Assembly (NCBI GenBank): GCA_903879335.1
Contig: CAIRLC010000032.1
Location: forward strand, 1 to 56,124
Source of the DNA: an uncultured Pseudomonadota bacterium
Lineage (GTDB): Bacteria; Pseudomonadota; Gammaproteobacteria; Steroidobacterales; Steroidobacteraceae
DNA: 56,124 bases
Direction of reading: 5' to 3'
Shown here: positions 1-9,796 of the stretch, one piece after another
Layout: every line of letters starts with the position of its first letter
How positions within the stretch are numbered: the first letter of the stretch is position 1
Program-made: the position numbers and the translations under genes
Notes under the pieces: model-generated
Databases searched by the model: none
What the model was told of the DNA's origin: nothing
What the model saw: only the letters and a program-made list of their open reading frames with translations

Positions 1-428
1 TACGCTTTGATCGCCAGCACGTCATTGCGGGCCATACCGGCGTAGGTGGTGTAGGGATGGGCGGGATAGAGATGTTTGCCGCCACGTCCGCGTCCACTGC
101 GTACGGCCGCCACAAATTCGTCGTCCGTCCATCCGCCGATGCCTGTCTCTGGGTCGGCGGTCAGGTTGCTTGAGTAGATGGTGCCAAACGGCAGCTGAAA
201 CGCGACACCGCCCGCATACTCGGCACCACCCGGGCTCGTGTGGCAAGCCTTGCAATCCGCGGCGGCGGCCAGATAACGGCCGCGCTCGACGACCGACCCT
301 GCGAGCAACAAGGGACCATCCACCGTGCCGTGCTCGAGCGTCGCCTGGCGATCGCGGTGATACGCATAGCTGACAAAACCGATGATCGCGACCAAGACGA
401 TCAGAACGATAGACTTCAGTGTGCGCAT
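1..428 (-). CDS. Membrane-anchored cytochrome c, partial (C-terminus off the window)
   Basis: Reading the minus strand from an ATG at 428 gives an open frame to the window edge, about 142 residues. It starts with a hydrophobic anchor (residues about 6-22, LKSIVLIVLVAIIGF) and has a haem-attachment motif CKACH at residues 59-63. It is followed by FGTIYSSNLTADPETGIGGW and HLYPAHPYTTYAGM, which are typical of the multi-haem cytochrome c subunits that accept electrons from periplasmic dehydrogenases; the Met is a likely axial ligand. The start lies one base after the stop of the molybdenum hydroxylase gene, so the two are surely co-transcribed and this protein probably carries its electrons to the respiratory chain. 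How many haem domains follow cannot be seen. Confidence 0.88.
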   Translation of the reverse strand, partial: MRTLKSIVLIVLVAIIGFVSYAYHRDRQATLEHGTVDGPLLLAGSVVERGRYLAAAADCKACHTSPGGAEYAGGVAFQLPFGTIYSSNLTADPETGIGGWTDDEFVAAVRSGRGRGGKHLYPAHPYTTYAGMARNDVLAIKA

Positions 429-429
429 A

Positions 430-2688
430 TCAGATCACCACCTGGCCAAGCGCTGCAGATCCCGTAGCCAACGACGTTCGGGCGATCGGCAGGTTGCGGA
501 TGCGCACACCGGTTGCCGCAAACACGGCGTTCGCGAGTGCCGGGGCCGCGATCGCGGTGGGCGGCTCGCCGATCCCGGTGGGGGACTCAGCACTGGGGAC
601 CGTATAAGCTTCGATCGTCGGCGTCTCCGGCATCCGCAACACGCGATAGTCGTGGAAATTACTTTGCTCGATGGCGCCGTTCTGGATGGTCGCTTCACCC
701 CAGAGCGCCGCCGACAAGCCGAACACGAGTCCACCCTGTAATTGGGCCTCAATCGTATTGGGGTTCACCACCTGACCGCAGTCGGCGACGGTGACCGCGC
801 GGCGAATGCGGATATCACCTTGTGCGGTCACACCCACCTCAACAATTGCGCAGATCAGGGTGGTCATCGATGTGCCGAGTGCAACGCCACGACCGATGCG
901 CAAGCCGTCGACCTTGGCCGGTGCCTTGTCCCAACCAAACTTCGCTGCCGCCAGATCCAAGACGGCACGCGCCCGTGGGTTTTGCGCCAGCAGACTGCGC
1001 CGGTAGGCCAGCGGATCGACGCCTGCGGCGTGAGCGAGCTCGTCCATAAAGCTTTCAACCGGGAACAAGTTGTGCGTGGCACCAACACCGCGCCACCAAC
1101 CGATTTTGACGGCCTTCGGCAGGTCATGTTGTACCCACTCCACTTTGAGCGCCGGAATCGCATAGGGCGGCTCAGCGGCGCCATCGATGGTGTCGGGGTC
1201 CAACCCATCCTTCGGCATGTCGGCCGGGCTCCAACGCCCGAGCACGGTGTCGCTGGTCACGCGATGGTGCCACGTGACGGGGTCACCCTTCGCGTTGAGC
1301 GTGGCCACGAAATGATCGTGATATGGCGGTCTGAAAAAGTCGCGCGCGAAGTCCTGCTCCCGCGACCAGATGACTTTGACCGGATAGCTCACGCGCTTGG
1401 CAATCGCGACCGCTTGTTCCACCGAGTCCGTCTCGAGCCGACGCCCAAAGCCACCGCCGATGTACTGGTTATAGACCGAGATTTTCTCGGGCGCCAAGCC
1501 GGTCGCCGCCGCGGCCACAGCGACGACGCGCGTCGGGACCTGCGTACCAATCCAGATCTCACACCGATCCTTCTGCACCGACACCACGGCATTTTGTGGC
1601 TCCATCGTGGCGTGTGCGAGCATCGGCGACTGATAGGTCGCCTCCACGGTCTTCGATCCGGCCTTCGTCCCCGCACCGACGTCCTTGCCCACTAGCGCGG
1701 TGCCACGACGCGAGGCGTCGGCTAATTCAGCGAACACGGCGGGCGTAGACAGTGTGGCATTCGGGCCCTTGTCCCAACGGATGCGTAGCGCAGCGGCCGC
1801 TTTGCTCGCCGTCCAATAGTCACCGGCGGTCACGGCCACCGCATCGTCCAGCACGACCACATCGACCACGCCCTTGATCGCGCGGGCCTGGTGATCGTCC
1901 ACGTGTAGAATTTTTCCACCGACCGTCGGCGACATGAGCACCGCCGCGACTTTCATCCCCGGCACGCGAATATCGATACCGAAGGTCGCCGACCCGTCTG
2001 ACTTCGCGGGTGTATCGGTGCGCCGCAGTGATTTGCCGATCAGACGATAGGACGTCTTCGACAGTAACTCCGGCTTGGCCGGTACCGGCTGGCGCGCCGC
2101 ATCGCTCGCCACCTGGCCAAACGACAAGGTGCGCCGCGACAGGTCGTGATGAATCACGCCGCGCTCGACCCGACATTGTTCCGCTGGGACGCCCCAACGC
2201 TTTGCCGCAGCCCCCACCAGCATCGTGCGGGCGACCGCGCCCGCTTGGCGCAACAAATCCCAACAGGCGCGGATCGTGTTTGAGCCGCCGGTGTTCTGGA
2301 AGCCTTGAAGTTCCAGACCGTACAGGTCGTCGCTCGGTGGGGCGTGCTCGAGTTTGACCTGATCCAAATCCACGGCGAGCTCTTCAGCGATCAGCGTGGC
2401 CTGGCCGGTATAGGCGCCCTGGCCCATCTCAACCTCGGGCATGACGAGCCGAATGCTGCCGTCCGTGCCGATCCGGATAAACGCATTGGGGGCAAAGGCG
2501 GGGTTACCGTCCGCGCGGGCCATGGCGGCATCGCCCGGCTGTGGGGTCGGTTTGGCGAAGGCGAGGGCTTTAGAGCCGCTCAGCCAGGTAAAGCCAATCA
2601 CCAGTCCGCCGCCGGCTTTGAGCAGATTGCGGCGTCCGGTATCGATCGTGACATCCGACCGTTCAGCGCCGTCTGTAGTCTTCGTCAT
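430..2688 (-). CDS. Periplasmic molybdenum hydroxylase large subunit (IorB / xanthine dehydrogenase family)
   Basis: 752 residues, matching the isoquinoline 1-oxidoreductase beta-subunit type of molybdopterin-binding aldehyde/xanthine dehydrogenase. Residues about 19-44 form a twin-arginine signal (GRRNLLKAGGG then a hydrophobic run ending near SKALA), so the protein should be folded with its cofactor and exported. MPEVEMGQGAYTGQATLIAEE and the C-terminal GIGEPPT, containing the expected catalytic Glu, fit cofactor binding and catalysis. A GGAGGGG ribosome site precedes the ATG at 2688. The cytochrome c gene follows immediately. The usual [2Fe-2S] small subunit is not upstream; it may lie beyond position 1. 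The substrate (N-heterocycle, aldehyde or similar) cannot be told from sequence. Confidence 0.9.
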   Translation of the reverse strand: MTKTTDGAERSDVTIDTGRRNLLKAGGGLVIGFTWLSGSKALAFAKPTPQPGDAAMARADGNPAFAPNAFIRIGTDGSIRLVMPEVEMGQGAYTGQATLIAEELAVDLDQVKLEHAPPSDDLYGLELQGFQNTGGSNTIRACWDLLRQAGAVARTMLVGAAAKRWGVPAEQCRVERGVIHHDLSRRTLSFGQVASDAARQPVPAKPELLSKTSYRLIGKSLRRTDTPAKSDGSATFGIDIRVPGMKVAAVLMSPTVGGKILHVDDHQARAIKGVVDVVVLDDAVAVTAGDYWTASKAAAALRIRWDKGPNATLSTPAVFAELADASRRGTALVGKDVGAGTKAGSKTVEATYQSPMLAHATMEPQNAVVSVQKDRCEIWIGTQVPTRVVAVAAAATGLAPEKISVYNQYIGGGFGRRLETDSVEQAVAIAKRVSYPVKVIWSREQDFARDFFRPPYHDHFVATLNAKGDPVTWHHRVTSDTVLGRWSPADMPKDGLDPDTIDGAAEPPYAIPALKVEWVQHDLPKAVKIGWWRGVGATHNLFPVESFMDELAHAAGVDPLAYRRSLLAQNPRARAVLDLAAAKFGWDKAPAKVDGLRIGRGVALGTSMTTLICAIVEVGVTAQGDIRIRRAVTVADCGQVVNPNTIEAQLQGGLVFGLSAALWGEATIQNGAIEQSNFHDYRVLRMPETPTIEAYTVPSAESPTGIGEPPTAIAAPALANAVFAATGVRIRNLPIARTSLATGSAALGQVVI

Positions 2689-2927
2689 GCACCCCTCCTC
2701 GTCGTGCGCCGTGGTTCACCCATGAAAGGGGCAAAGCCTGCGCACTCGAAGGTCCCATCTTACACCGCCTGAGCGGACATTGACCGCGCCCATGACGGTG
2801 GGCGGGTGACGAGACCGCGACATCAATCACCACACTCGATTGTTATGAGGCCGAACCGATTCGTTCGTAGTCAGGCCGAGTGGCTGGCCGTAGCATCCCC
2901 TTCAGGTCATTGAGTGGCATGGATGTG

Positions 2928-2965
2928 AACCCCCTCGGGGCGGGATCAGTTCCCGCCCTTTTTTT
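2928..2965 (+). terminator. Intrinsic terminator / possible end of a small RNA in an otherwise empty gap
   Basis: Plus-strand stem GGGCGGGA (2938-2945), loop TCAGT, TCCCGCCC (2951-2958), then seven T (2959-2965). Both neighbouring genes are on the minus strand, so this plus-strand terminator ends no visible gene. The 15 bases at 2928-2942 (AACCCCCTCGGGGCG) are identical to 53480-53494, where the same architecture recurs. An ATGGA lies a few bases upstream in both copies (2919-2923 and 53450-53454). An unannotated plus-strand small RNA starting somewhere in 2700-2900 is the simplest reading. I see no open frame or other element in the rest of the 2689-3049 gap. Confidence 0.6.
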
Positions 2966-3049
2966 GGGGTGATCTGGGCGCCAGTTAGACACAACCCAAG
3001 CGATACGACGGTCGGTCAAATCGGTTGTGGCTCGCCTGTAGTTACCGTC

Positions 3050-4441
3050 TCAGTGCGCGATGCCTGCCGATAAGCGCTCGGCCAGCCGAGCTGCGTGCCC
3101 GCGCAATTCCGCGACGGCGGTAGCCTCCCAATAGGTGGCACGCAACATCGGCCCGACGTAGTACAGGCCTGACATCGCCACACCTGCGGTATTGATCAGT
3201 GCGAGACGGTCATCCGTCTCAATGCCTAAACGCAGCGCGTCGGCCTTCGCATAACCGCGCTCACGCAACGCCACCCAGAGTGGGTCTTGGCACCGTGTGA
3301 CATCGTAATCAGGTCCCGTACAGTTGAAGACCCGTTCGACCAGCAATTCGCGCAGTGTCGTTGCACCGCGTGGCCGCCACTGCACGCGGATGCCGCCGAG
3401 CGTTGCTTCTACGTGGCGGAGATAGCCGGCATGGATCGTCAGACGACGGGTGGCCTGCAGCCGCTCCAAGGTGGCGCGCGCAGGCGTGGGGAAGCGGTGG
3501 CGATGCACGTCCCAATAGGGGCGTACATGACGCAAAAAGCGTTGCCGTTCTATCAGGGTCAGTCGGCGCCACAGCGTGGGCACTGCATGCCGCACGTGCA
3601 TGACGACATCCCGCCAATCGCCACCTTCTGCATCAACGCGACGGGCAACCGCCGTCACGGTCCGCACGATCGCCCGTAACGACGGCGCATGCCGCAAGGC
3701 CTCATCCAACGCCGGGTCGAGTGGTGAGCTCTGACCCACGTCCGTCTGTGACAGCGGTAATAAGCCGTGGCGTGACAACACGTGGATTTCGCGGTCGGAT
3801 GAGCGGGCATTCAACGCACTGACCGTATCGACCATGGTCAAACCAGACCCCAGCACGAAGATCGGAGCCTGACTCGCCGACCACTGTTCGGGATTCCAGG
3901 GATTCACCGACAAGGCGTTGGCGGATCGATCAGCGATGGGCAGGGGCGCCGCCGGAGGATTACCGAGGGCCAAGACGACCTCGTCGGAATTCAGAACGAC
4001 GCCGGAGGCTAAGGTCAGCCGATACCGTGTCGGCTTATCGCAAGCGTCGAGATCAATGACCTCGTCGTGCAGTCGTTCGAACCGGATACCGTTTAACCCC
4101 GCGAGCAGACTCGCCTGCTGAAGCGTGGCTTCGAGATAATCTCCGTACAACTCGCGCGACAGAAAGTCCTCTGCGGTCGCATCCGGGAGTCGGGTTTGGG
4201 CAAAGGCCAGAAACTCGTTCGGATCTGAAGGCGTTGCCGACATGCGTGCGGCCGGCACATTCAAGATAAAGGGATGCGGGCGTCGCGCATAGGTGGCACC
4301 GCGCGCAATGTCAGGCGAGCGCTCCACCAACACCAGCCGAGTGGGTAGAGATTGGCGGCTGCGCAGCACGTGGATCGCCGCGACGACCCCACAAAAGCCG
4401 CCCCCCACAATTGTGATGGTCCGTGCCGAATCAATGGCCAT
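3050..4441 (-). CDS. FAD/NAD(P)-binding flavoprotein (NAD_binding_9-like)
   Basis: 463 residues. An N-terminal dinucleotide fold (ITIVGGGFCGVVAAIHVL, residues about 9-26) is followed by ERSPDIARGATYA and FILNVPAARMSATPSDPNEF, which recall the FAD-NAD(P)-binding family PF13454 found in uncharacterised oxidoreductases. A second motif, PIFVLGSGLTMVDTVSAL near residue 195, is the NAD(P)-binding part. The C-terminal NTAGVAMSGLYYVGPMLRATYWE is the usual flavin-closing segment. It stands alone between two larger intergenic gaps. The substrate is unknown; the family is related to flavin monooxygenases and lysine/ornithine hydroxylases, but no specific role is supported here. Confidence 0.75.
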   Translation of the reverse strand: MAIDSARTITIVGGGFCGVVAAIHVLRSRQSLPTRLVLVERSPDIARGATYARRPHPFILNVPAARMSATPSDPNEFLAFAQTRLPDATAEDFLSRELYGDYLEATLQQASLLAGLNGIRFERLHDEVIDLDACDKPTRYRLTLASGVVLNSDEVVLALGNPPAAPLPIADRSANALSVNPWNPEQWSASQAPIFVLGSGLTMVDTVSALNARSSDREIHVLSRHGLLPLSQTDVGQSSPLDPALDEALRHAPSLRAIVRTVTAVARRVDAEGGDWRDVVMHVRHAVPTLWRRLTLIERQRFLRHVRPYWDVHRHRFPTPARATLERLQATRRLTIHAGYLRHVEATLGGIRVQWRPRGATTLRELLVERVFNCTGPDYDVTRCQDPLWVALRERGYAKADALRLGIETDDRLALINTAGVAMSGLYYVGPMLRATYWEATAVAELRGHAARLAERLSAGIAH

Positions 4442-4556
4442 TCGAGAGCTCCCACGCCGCGGGACTCGCAGCGCATGCGGGGTGGTTAGAGCACCGACGC
4501 GCGACGACGCGTGGGTGGTGTCGGTCTATTAAATAAATCGGCGCTTCGTTGCAGGC

Positions 4557-4958
4557 TCATAACATGTCGGCCAGAGTTGTGGCTTCCATCCGGGCGGAGA
4601 CCCAATCGCGGATGTCCTTGAAAAGATCGAGGAGTTTCTCTTCCTTTTCGATCGGCGTTGGCTCATAAAAATGGCGACTGGCTGACTCGGTCGGCGCGAG
4701 CGCCCCATCAAAAAGTCGCACGACCTCGGCAAGGTTGATCTCGGTCGGTCGCCGCGCCAATTGATAACCGCCACGATGGCCTTTCGTGCTGCGCAAGTAC
4801 TTGGCGCGACGCAGCGACAGGAAAATCTGCTCGAGAAACTTAGGCGGAATGCCTTGCGCGATCGCGACAGTCTCCGCCGAGACCAAGAGGTCAGCCGGCT
4901 GCCGCCCGAGGTAGATCAGGGCGAGCAAGGCGTATTCACTGCGGGCCGTCAGCTTCAT
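4557..4958 (-). CDS. Rrf2-family transcriptional regulator without cysteines
   Basis: 133 residues. The start MKLTARSEYALLALIYL and the wing segment STKGHRGGYQLAR are hallmark Rrf2 sequences, with the recognition helix around GIPPKFLEQIFLSLRRAKYL. The protein contains no cysteine at all, so it cannot hold the Fe-S cluster used by IscR or NsrR. It is more like CymR-type members that sense through a ligand or partner protein. A near-perfect operator lies directly upstream of its start (4964-4990), so it probably represses itself. Its targets elsewhere are unknown. A link to sulfur metabolism (cysD-cysNC sits 45 kb away) is only a guess from family precedent. Confidence 0.88.
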   Translation of the reverse strand: MKLTARSEYALLALIYLGRQPADLLVSAETVAIAQGIPPKFLEQIFLSLRRAKYLRSTKGHRGGYQLARRPTEINLAEVVRLFDGALAPTESASRHFYEPTPIEKEEKLLDLFKDIRDWVSARMEATTLADML

Positions 4959-4963
4959 GAGAA

Positions 4964-4990
4964 TAAAACCTACTAAATCGGTAGGTTTTA
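4964..4990. promoter_or_regulatory. Operator-like inverted repeat upstream of the Rrf2 gene
   Basis: Perfect 10-bp arms TAAAACCTAC (4964-4973) and GTAGGTTTTA (4981-4990) with a 7-base spacer TAAATCG. The core ACCTACTAAATCGGTAGGT has the size, symmetry and central TAAAT expected of Rrf2-family operators. It begins 5 bp upstream of the Rrf2 start codon, a good position for autorepression. The region up to maeB's stop at 5083 holds no other gene. Confidence 0.75.
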
Positions 4991-5082
4991 TATACTAAAG
5001 CCCGAGCCGAAACAAGCCTAGGCCGAGGTCTTTTGTGCTTGCCTTGACCCGTCAGCGGATGTGAAAACCGGTCACGAACGCT

Positions 5083-7398
5083 TCACAGCGCGACGACGGC
5101 GTTCGCTTCAACGACCGCCAGTGTGGCGATATTGACGATCCGACGGACCGTCGTGGACGGCGTCAAAATATGCGCTGAGCCGTTACAGCCAAGCAGAATG
5201 GGTCCAATGGCCACGCCGTTGCCGGCCGCCGTTTTCAAGAGGTTGTAAGCGATGTTGGCCGCGTCAATATTCGGCATGACCAACAGGTTTGCGCTGCCAG
5301 ACAAGGTGGAGTCCGGCATGGTGGCTCGGCGCACGGATTCATCGAGTGCGCTGTCTCCATGCATTTCGCCATCAATTTCGAGGCTCGGGTCACGTGCCTG
5401 GACGAGCGCCAACACCTGACGCATTTTCAAGGCCGAGGGCTCAGAACTGCTGCCGAAATTGGAATGCGACAACAAGGCCACTTTCGGCACAATACCGAAG
5501 CGGCGGATTTCAATCGCCGCCATCACCGTAATCTCAGCTAACTCCTCGGCGGTCGGATCGTAGTTCACGTGCGTATCGACGATGAACACCTGTCGATCCG
5601 GCAGGATGAGCGCATTCATCGCCGCATAGGCACGCACGCCTGGTTTCTTGCCGATTACCGCATCGATGTAGCGCAGATGCCGATGCGTATTCGGCAGGGT
5701 GCCACAGATCAAGGCATCGACTTCACGCTTGCGCAGCATCATCGCGGCAATCAATGTGCCGCGCCGACGCATTTCGATTTTGGCGTACTGCTGGGTCACG
5801 CCTTCACGCTTCATCAAACTAAAGTAAGTCTGCCAATAGTCGCGATAGCGCGGGTCATGGTTGGTATCCACAATGTCGACACGGTCGAGAAAGTTGGAAT
5901 TAAGACCTAACTGCGTGACACGAGCCTGAATGACCTCGGTACGGCCAACCAGCACCGGCCGGGCGATCTGCTCATCAACCAGAATCTGAGCCGCCTGGAG
6001 TACCCGACGGTCTTCACCTTCGGCAAAGGCAATGCGCTTGCGACTGTGCTCGATGCGGCGGGCAATGACGAAAAGCGATTTCATCAGCGATTCGCTTTGG
6101 TACACGAATTCCTGCAAGCGATGCCGATACGCTTCAAAGTCCGTAATCGGGTGCCGAGCCACCCCGGAATCCATCGCCGCTTGCGCAACCGCAGGTGCGA
6201 TGCAAGTCATCAAGCGCGGATCAAAGGGTTTCGGGATCAAATAGTCCCGACCGAAGGACGCCGTCCGAATGCCGTAAGCGTTCGCAACCACGTCGCTCTG
6301 CTCGCGATAGGCGAGTTCCGCGATCGCGCGCACCGCAGCCACTTCCATCTCGCGCGTGATCGTGCGCGCGCCCACGTCCAATGCACCGCGAAAAATGTAC
6401 GGGAAGCACAGCACGTTGTTGACCTGATTGGCGTAATCACTGCGCCCCGTCGCAATGATGGCATCCGGTCGTGCAGCGATCGCCTCCTCCGGCATGATCT
6501 CGGGATTTGGATTGGCCAAGGCAAAGACTAGGGGATTCGGCGCCATTTTGGCCAGCATCTCGGGCTTCAAAACCCCACCGGCCGATAGGCCCAAGAACGC
6601 GTCAGCGCCCTCGATCACCTCGCTCAGCGTACGCGCGTCGGTGCGTTGAGCGAAGCGAGCCTTCTTCTCGTCCATCAGCTCCGTGCGGCCCTCGTAGACC
6701 ACTCCGGCGAGATCAGTCAACCACACGTTCTCACGGGCCACACCCAAATCAACCAAGAGCTCTACGCAAGCCAGAGCAGCCGCGCCGGCACCGGAGACGA
6801 CGAGCTTCATGGCCGAGATGTCCTTGGCCACGACCTTCGCGCCATTGGTGAATGCCGCGCCGACGATGATCGCCGTGCCGTGCTGATCATCATGGAAGAC
6901 CGGGATATCAAGGCGCTCGCGCAGCTTGCGCTCGATGTAGAAACATTCTGGAGCTTTGATGTCCTCCAGATTGATACCGCCGAAGGTCGGCGAGAGAGCG
7001 GCGATAATCTCAACGAGTTTATCGGGGTCCTGCTCAGCCAATTCGATGTCAAACGCATCGATCCCGGCGAACTTCTTGAAAAGGACCGCTTTACCTTCCA
7101 TGACGGGCTTTGCAGCCAACGGGCCTATATTGCCGAGACCTAAGACGGCTGAGCCGTTCGTGACGACACCAATCAGATTACCGCGTGCGGTATAGCGCTC
7201 AGCCGTCGAGGGATCGCGCGCAATTTCGATCGACGCGGCGGCTACTCCCGGTGAATAAGCCAACGACAAGTCGTGCTGGTTCACCAACGGCTTGGTGGCC
7301 ATCACCGCGAGTTTCCCACGGGTTGGAAACTCGTGATACGCGAGCGCGGCCCGGGCGTGTTCGGCGGTGGGGCCGCTATCCTTCTTCGTGTCAGTCAT
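5083..7398 (-). CDS. maeB: NADP-dependent malic enzyme, MaeB type, with C-terminal phosphotransacetylase-like domain
   Basis: 771 residues, the normal length of MaeB. It oxidatively decarboxylates malate to pyruvate, giving reduced nicotinamide. The malic N-terminal domain shows [35 protein letters not shown] and [10 protein letters not shown]. The cofactor fold shows [16 protein letters not shown] near residue 195. From about residue 430 the sequence is a PTA_PTB domain ([31 protein letters not shown]), which in this family is catalytically inactive and allosteric (acetyl-CoA sensing). Cytoplasmic. It shares direction with the sugar permease gene but is separated from it by about 44 bp, so the two could be co-transcribed. 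Confidence 0.96.
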   Translation of the reverse strand: MTDTKKDSGPTAEHARAALAYHEFPTRGKLAVMATKPLVNQHDLSLAYSPGVAAASIEIARDPSTAERYTARGNLIGVVTNGSAVLGLGNIGPLAAKPVMEGKAVLFKKFAGIDAFDIELAEQDPDKLVEIIAALSPTFGGINLEDIKAPECFYIERKLRERLDIPVFHDDQHGTAIIVGAAFTNGAKVVAKDISAMKLVVSGAGAAALACVELLVDLGVARENVWLTDLAGVVYEGRTELMDEKKARFAQRTDARTLSEVIEGADAFLGLSAGGVLKPEMLAKMAPNPLVFALANPNPEIMPEEAIAARPDAIIATGRSDYANQVNNVLCFPYIFRGALDVGARTITREMEVAAVRAIAELAYREQSDVVANAYGIRTASFGRDYLIPKPFDPRLMTCIAPAVAQAAMDSGVARHPITDFEAYRHRLQEFVYQSESLMKSLFVIARRIEHSRKRIAFAEGEDRRVLQAAQILVDEQIARPVLVGRTEVIQARVTQLGLNSNFLDRVDIVDTNHDPRYRDYWQTYFSLMKREGVTQQYAKIEMRRRGTLIAAMMLRKREVDALICGTLPNTHRHLRYIDAVIGKKPGVRAYAAMNALILPDRQVFIVDTHVNYDPTAEELAEITVMAAIEIRRFGIVPKVALLSHSNFGSSSEPSALKMRQVLALVQARDPSLEIDGEMHGDSALDESVRRATMPDSTLSGSANLLVMPNIDAANIAYNLLKTAAGNGVAIGPILLGCNGSAHILTPSTTVRRIVNIATLAVVEANAVVAL

Positions 7399-7442
7399 CT
7401 TCGTCCCGTCAACAAGTCATCCAAACGTTGAAGTCGCCCCGA

Positions 7443-8738
7443 TCATGCCGCCGGGCGACGCGCATAAATTCCATAAGCCAAGATCACGAGGTAGCACAGT
7501 GCGGGCAGCACGAGGGCGAAGGCCAACCCGTGCGCATCCGCCAAGGCACCCGTCGCTGGCGGAATCAGTGCACCACCGACAATGGCGACACAGATCACGC
7601 CTGATCCTTCGGCCGCTCGCACGCCGAGGCCTTCTGAAGCCAGCGAGAAGATCGTTGGGAACATGATCGAGTTCATCAGGCCAACCGCGAGCAAGGTCCA
7701 GGCGGCCGTCGCGCCCAAGCTGTTCGCGGAATAGGCAATGAGCCCAATGGCGCCGGCCGCAACGGCGGCCAAGACCTGCCCCGGCGAGATGTAACGCAAG
7801 GCGATCGAGCCGATAAAGCGACCAATCAACGCACCACCCCAATAGTAGGGGACGTGCTTACCGGCCGCTTCGGCCGACAGTCCCAAGACGTCGGACTGCA
7901 TTAAATAGTTCACGAGCAGCGAGCCAATCGCGACCTCTGCGCCCACGTACAGGAAGATGCACAACGCTCCCCAACCGAAACGGGTCTGACGCAACAATTC
8001 GAAGGCTTTGAGGATGCTCCCGCCGTGCGAGTGCTGATCCTGAATGCGATTCCGGCGCAACCAAACGACGGCCGCGACCAGTGCCAGCGCCAGTGCAAGG
8101 CCCACATAGGTCGTCACCACAGTATGTGTTTCCGCGACCCGATAGGCCTTGAGCGCCTCGCCCGTCAGGGATTTCGGATCGACGGTGGAGAGACTGCCCA
8201 AAATCAGAATCGACCCGACATACGGGAACACGGTCGTACCCAGCGAATTAAAAGCTTGCGCAAAAGTCAGGCGACTGTGCGCGGTGCGTGGATGACCGAG
8301 CAGACTGATGAGTGGATTCGTCACCACCTGAACAATGGTGATACCGGCAGCAAGGACGAAGAGCGCGCCTAAGAACACGATGAACGCCCCCGACGCTGAT
8401 GCCGGGACGAACAGCAAACAGCCGACCGTCATCGTCAACAGGCCGATGGTCGCGGTGCGCATGTAACCGAAGCGCCGCACGATGGCCGCGCCGGGCAAAG
8501 AAATCACAAAGTACGCGGCAAAGAAGGCCGACTGCACCAACATGGCCTGAGCGTAGGAGAGCGTGAACAACTCCTTCAGCTTCGGAATAATCACATCGTT
8601 AAGGCTGGTGATACCACCAAAGACAAAGAACAGCACGATCACGAAGATCCGCAGGTCCGGGGCGTTCACCCAGGGCGTCGCGTCTTGAGCGTCGGCCGTC
8701 GCGGCCGATGCTGAGGTATTGGCGGTATCGAAACTCAT
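7443..8738 (-). CDS. FucP/GluP-like sugar MFS transporter
   Basis: 431 residues with about 12 hydrophobic segments. The N-terminal part (LFFVFGGITSLNDVIIPKLK, then SYAQAMLVQSAFFAAYF) and the C-terminal NSIMFPTIFSLASEGLG are characteristic of the fucose/glucose/galactose:H+ symporter branch of the MFS. It should import a hexose or related sugar across the inner membrane. It precedes maeB on the same strand with a gap of about 44 bp. No sugar-catabolic gene lies nearby to fix the substrate. The 94-bp gap upstream of its start shows no clear operator. Confidence 0.88.
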   Translation of the reverse strand: MSFDTANTSASAATADAQDATPWVNAPDLRIFVIVLFFVFGGITSLNDVIIPKLKELFTLSYAQAMLVQSAFFAAYFVISLPGAAIVRRFGYMRTATIGLLTMTVGCLLFVPASASGAFIVFLGALFVLAAGITIVQVVTNPLISLLGHPRTAHSRLTFAQAFNSLGTTVFPYVGSILILGSLSTVDPKSLTGEALKAYRVAETHTVVTTYVGLALALALVAAVVWLRRNRIQDQHSHGGSILKAFELLRQTRFGWGALCIFLYVGAEVAIGSLLVNYLMQSDVLGLSAEAAGKHVPYYWGGALIGRFIGSIALRYISPGQVLAAVAAGAIGLIAYSANSLGATAAWTLLAVGLMNSIMFPTIFSLASEGLGVRAAEGSGVICVAIVGGALIPPATGALADAHGLAFALVLPALCYLVILAYGIYARRPAA

Positions 8739-8832
8739 TCTAGTGCGTCTCCCCTAAGCAACCACGGGCCCCCCCGGGTCGGGCGACTATGAACCAGTCC
8801 GCGCACTCGATCAATGAAGGGTTTGGGTTCGT

Positions 8833-9723
8833 TTAGACGGCCAGCGCCGCAGCCCAGGCCGCAAGCAGGACCAAACCCGCGGTCAGCGCACTGAGCCGTT
8901 GAATGGGACGATCGGCGATTGGCGCGTGCCGCAACAGCCATCCAAGCAACGCACCGCACCCGAATCCCAGCGCGTGCGCGGTGACATCCACACGCGCGTC
9001 ACCGGCGCCTAACAGACCCAATAGCGACACGGCTCCGCCAAAGGTCGCCGCCCGCACCATCCAGGGCTGTAGCCGCCCTCGTTGGGGCCAGTGCACCGGC
9101 GCCAACAGCCCCAGCGCTGCAAATACAGCCGTCGAGGCCCCCAATGAACTGGCACCGGGCAGCATTCCGGACGCCTCAATGGCACCACTCGTCACCGCCG
9201 CGACGAGCATCAACAGCAGCGCCACACCCCACCCGTAGATCCGCGCTGCCAGTCCAAGGAACACCGCGCCAAAGCCCAAATTGGCCAGCAAATGAGAAAA
9301 ATCCGCGTGCAGCGTGAGAGATGTCACGGGTCGCCACCACTGGCCTGCGCGGAAAGCTGGGCCTTCGAGGATGCCGCGATCAACCCAAGACTGGCCGAAT
9401 GAGGCACGACTCGCCGCCACCGCCACCAGAAATTCAGCCGTCAAATACGCCACCGATGCGCGGAACGCGCCCGGAGCCAATGGACGGGCGGGCGGCGGTG
9501 GTGCTGCAGGACGGTTCTCGTGCTGATAGCTCGTGAGCGCCTGCCGAGCCGCCTCATAGTCCGGCATCCACACCAGCACCCGGTAGACCTGGTCCGTGTC
9601 GACTTGGGTGACCGATTCGATGCCACACGCGGTCAGGACGAGTGCCACTTCGGCGGCAACTTTCGCGGTCTTTGCCGTCGCGACTGACGCGAGATCAGGC
9701 ACTGCCTGCATTATGTGATCCAT
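8833..9723 (-). CDS. Rhomboid-family intramembrane serine protease
   Basis: 296 residues. After a soluble N-terminal segment of about 75 residues resembling the small putative-signal-transducing domain (VLTACGIESVTQVDTDQVYRV), a run of membrane helices carries the rhomboid landmarks: HADFSHLLANLGFG in helix 2, the catalytic serine in SSLGASTAVFAALG, and the catalytic His in AHALGFGCGALLG. It should cleave single-pass membrane proteins within the inner membrane; the substrate is unknown. The gene stands alone between the permease and the LysR gene. The linked soluble domain is common in proteobacterial rhomboids. Confidence 0.85.
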   Translation of the reverse strand: MDHIMQAVPDLASVATAKTAKVAAEVALVLTACGIESVTQVDTDQVYRVLVWMPDYEAARQALTSYQHENRPAAPPPPARPLAPGAFRASVAYLTAEFLVAVAASRASFGQSWVDRGILEGPAFRAGQWWRPVTSLTLHADFSHLLANLGFGAVFLGLAARIYGWGVALLLMLVAAVTSGAIEASGMLPGASSLGASTAVFAALGLLAPVHWPQRGRLQPWMVRAATFGGAVSLLGLLGAGDARVDVTAHALGFGCGALLGWLLRHAPIADRPIQRLSALTAGLVLLAAWAAALAV

Positions 9724-9796
9724 CAGAGGCCCCGCCAGTGCCGGCTTAAGTCCCCGTAGTGCGCCCGTGTCGCGTGAATTTCAACCCCCGGAAGGG

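Noticed and set aside
742-1695. Long open frame (317 residues) on the plus strand inside the Mo-hydroxylase gene
   Set aside because: It lies opposite a clear, family-matching gene and its translation has no recognisable domain.
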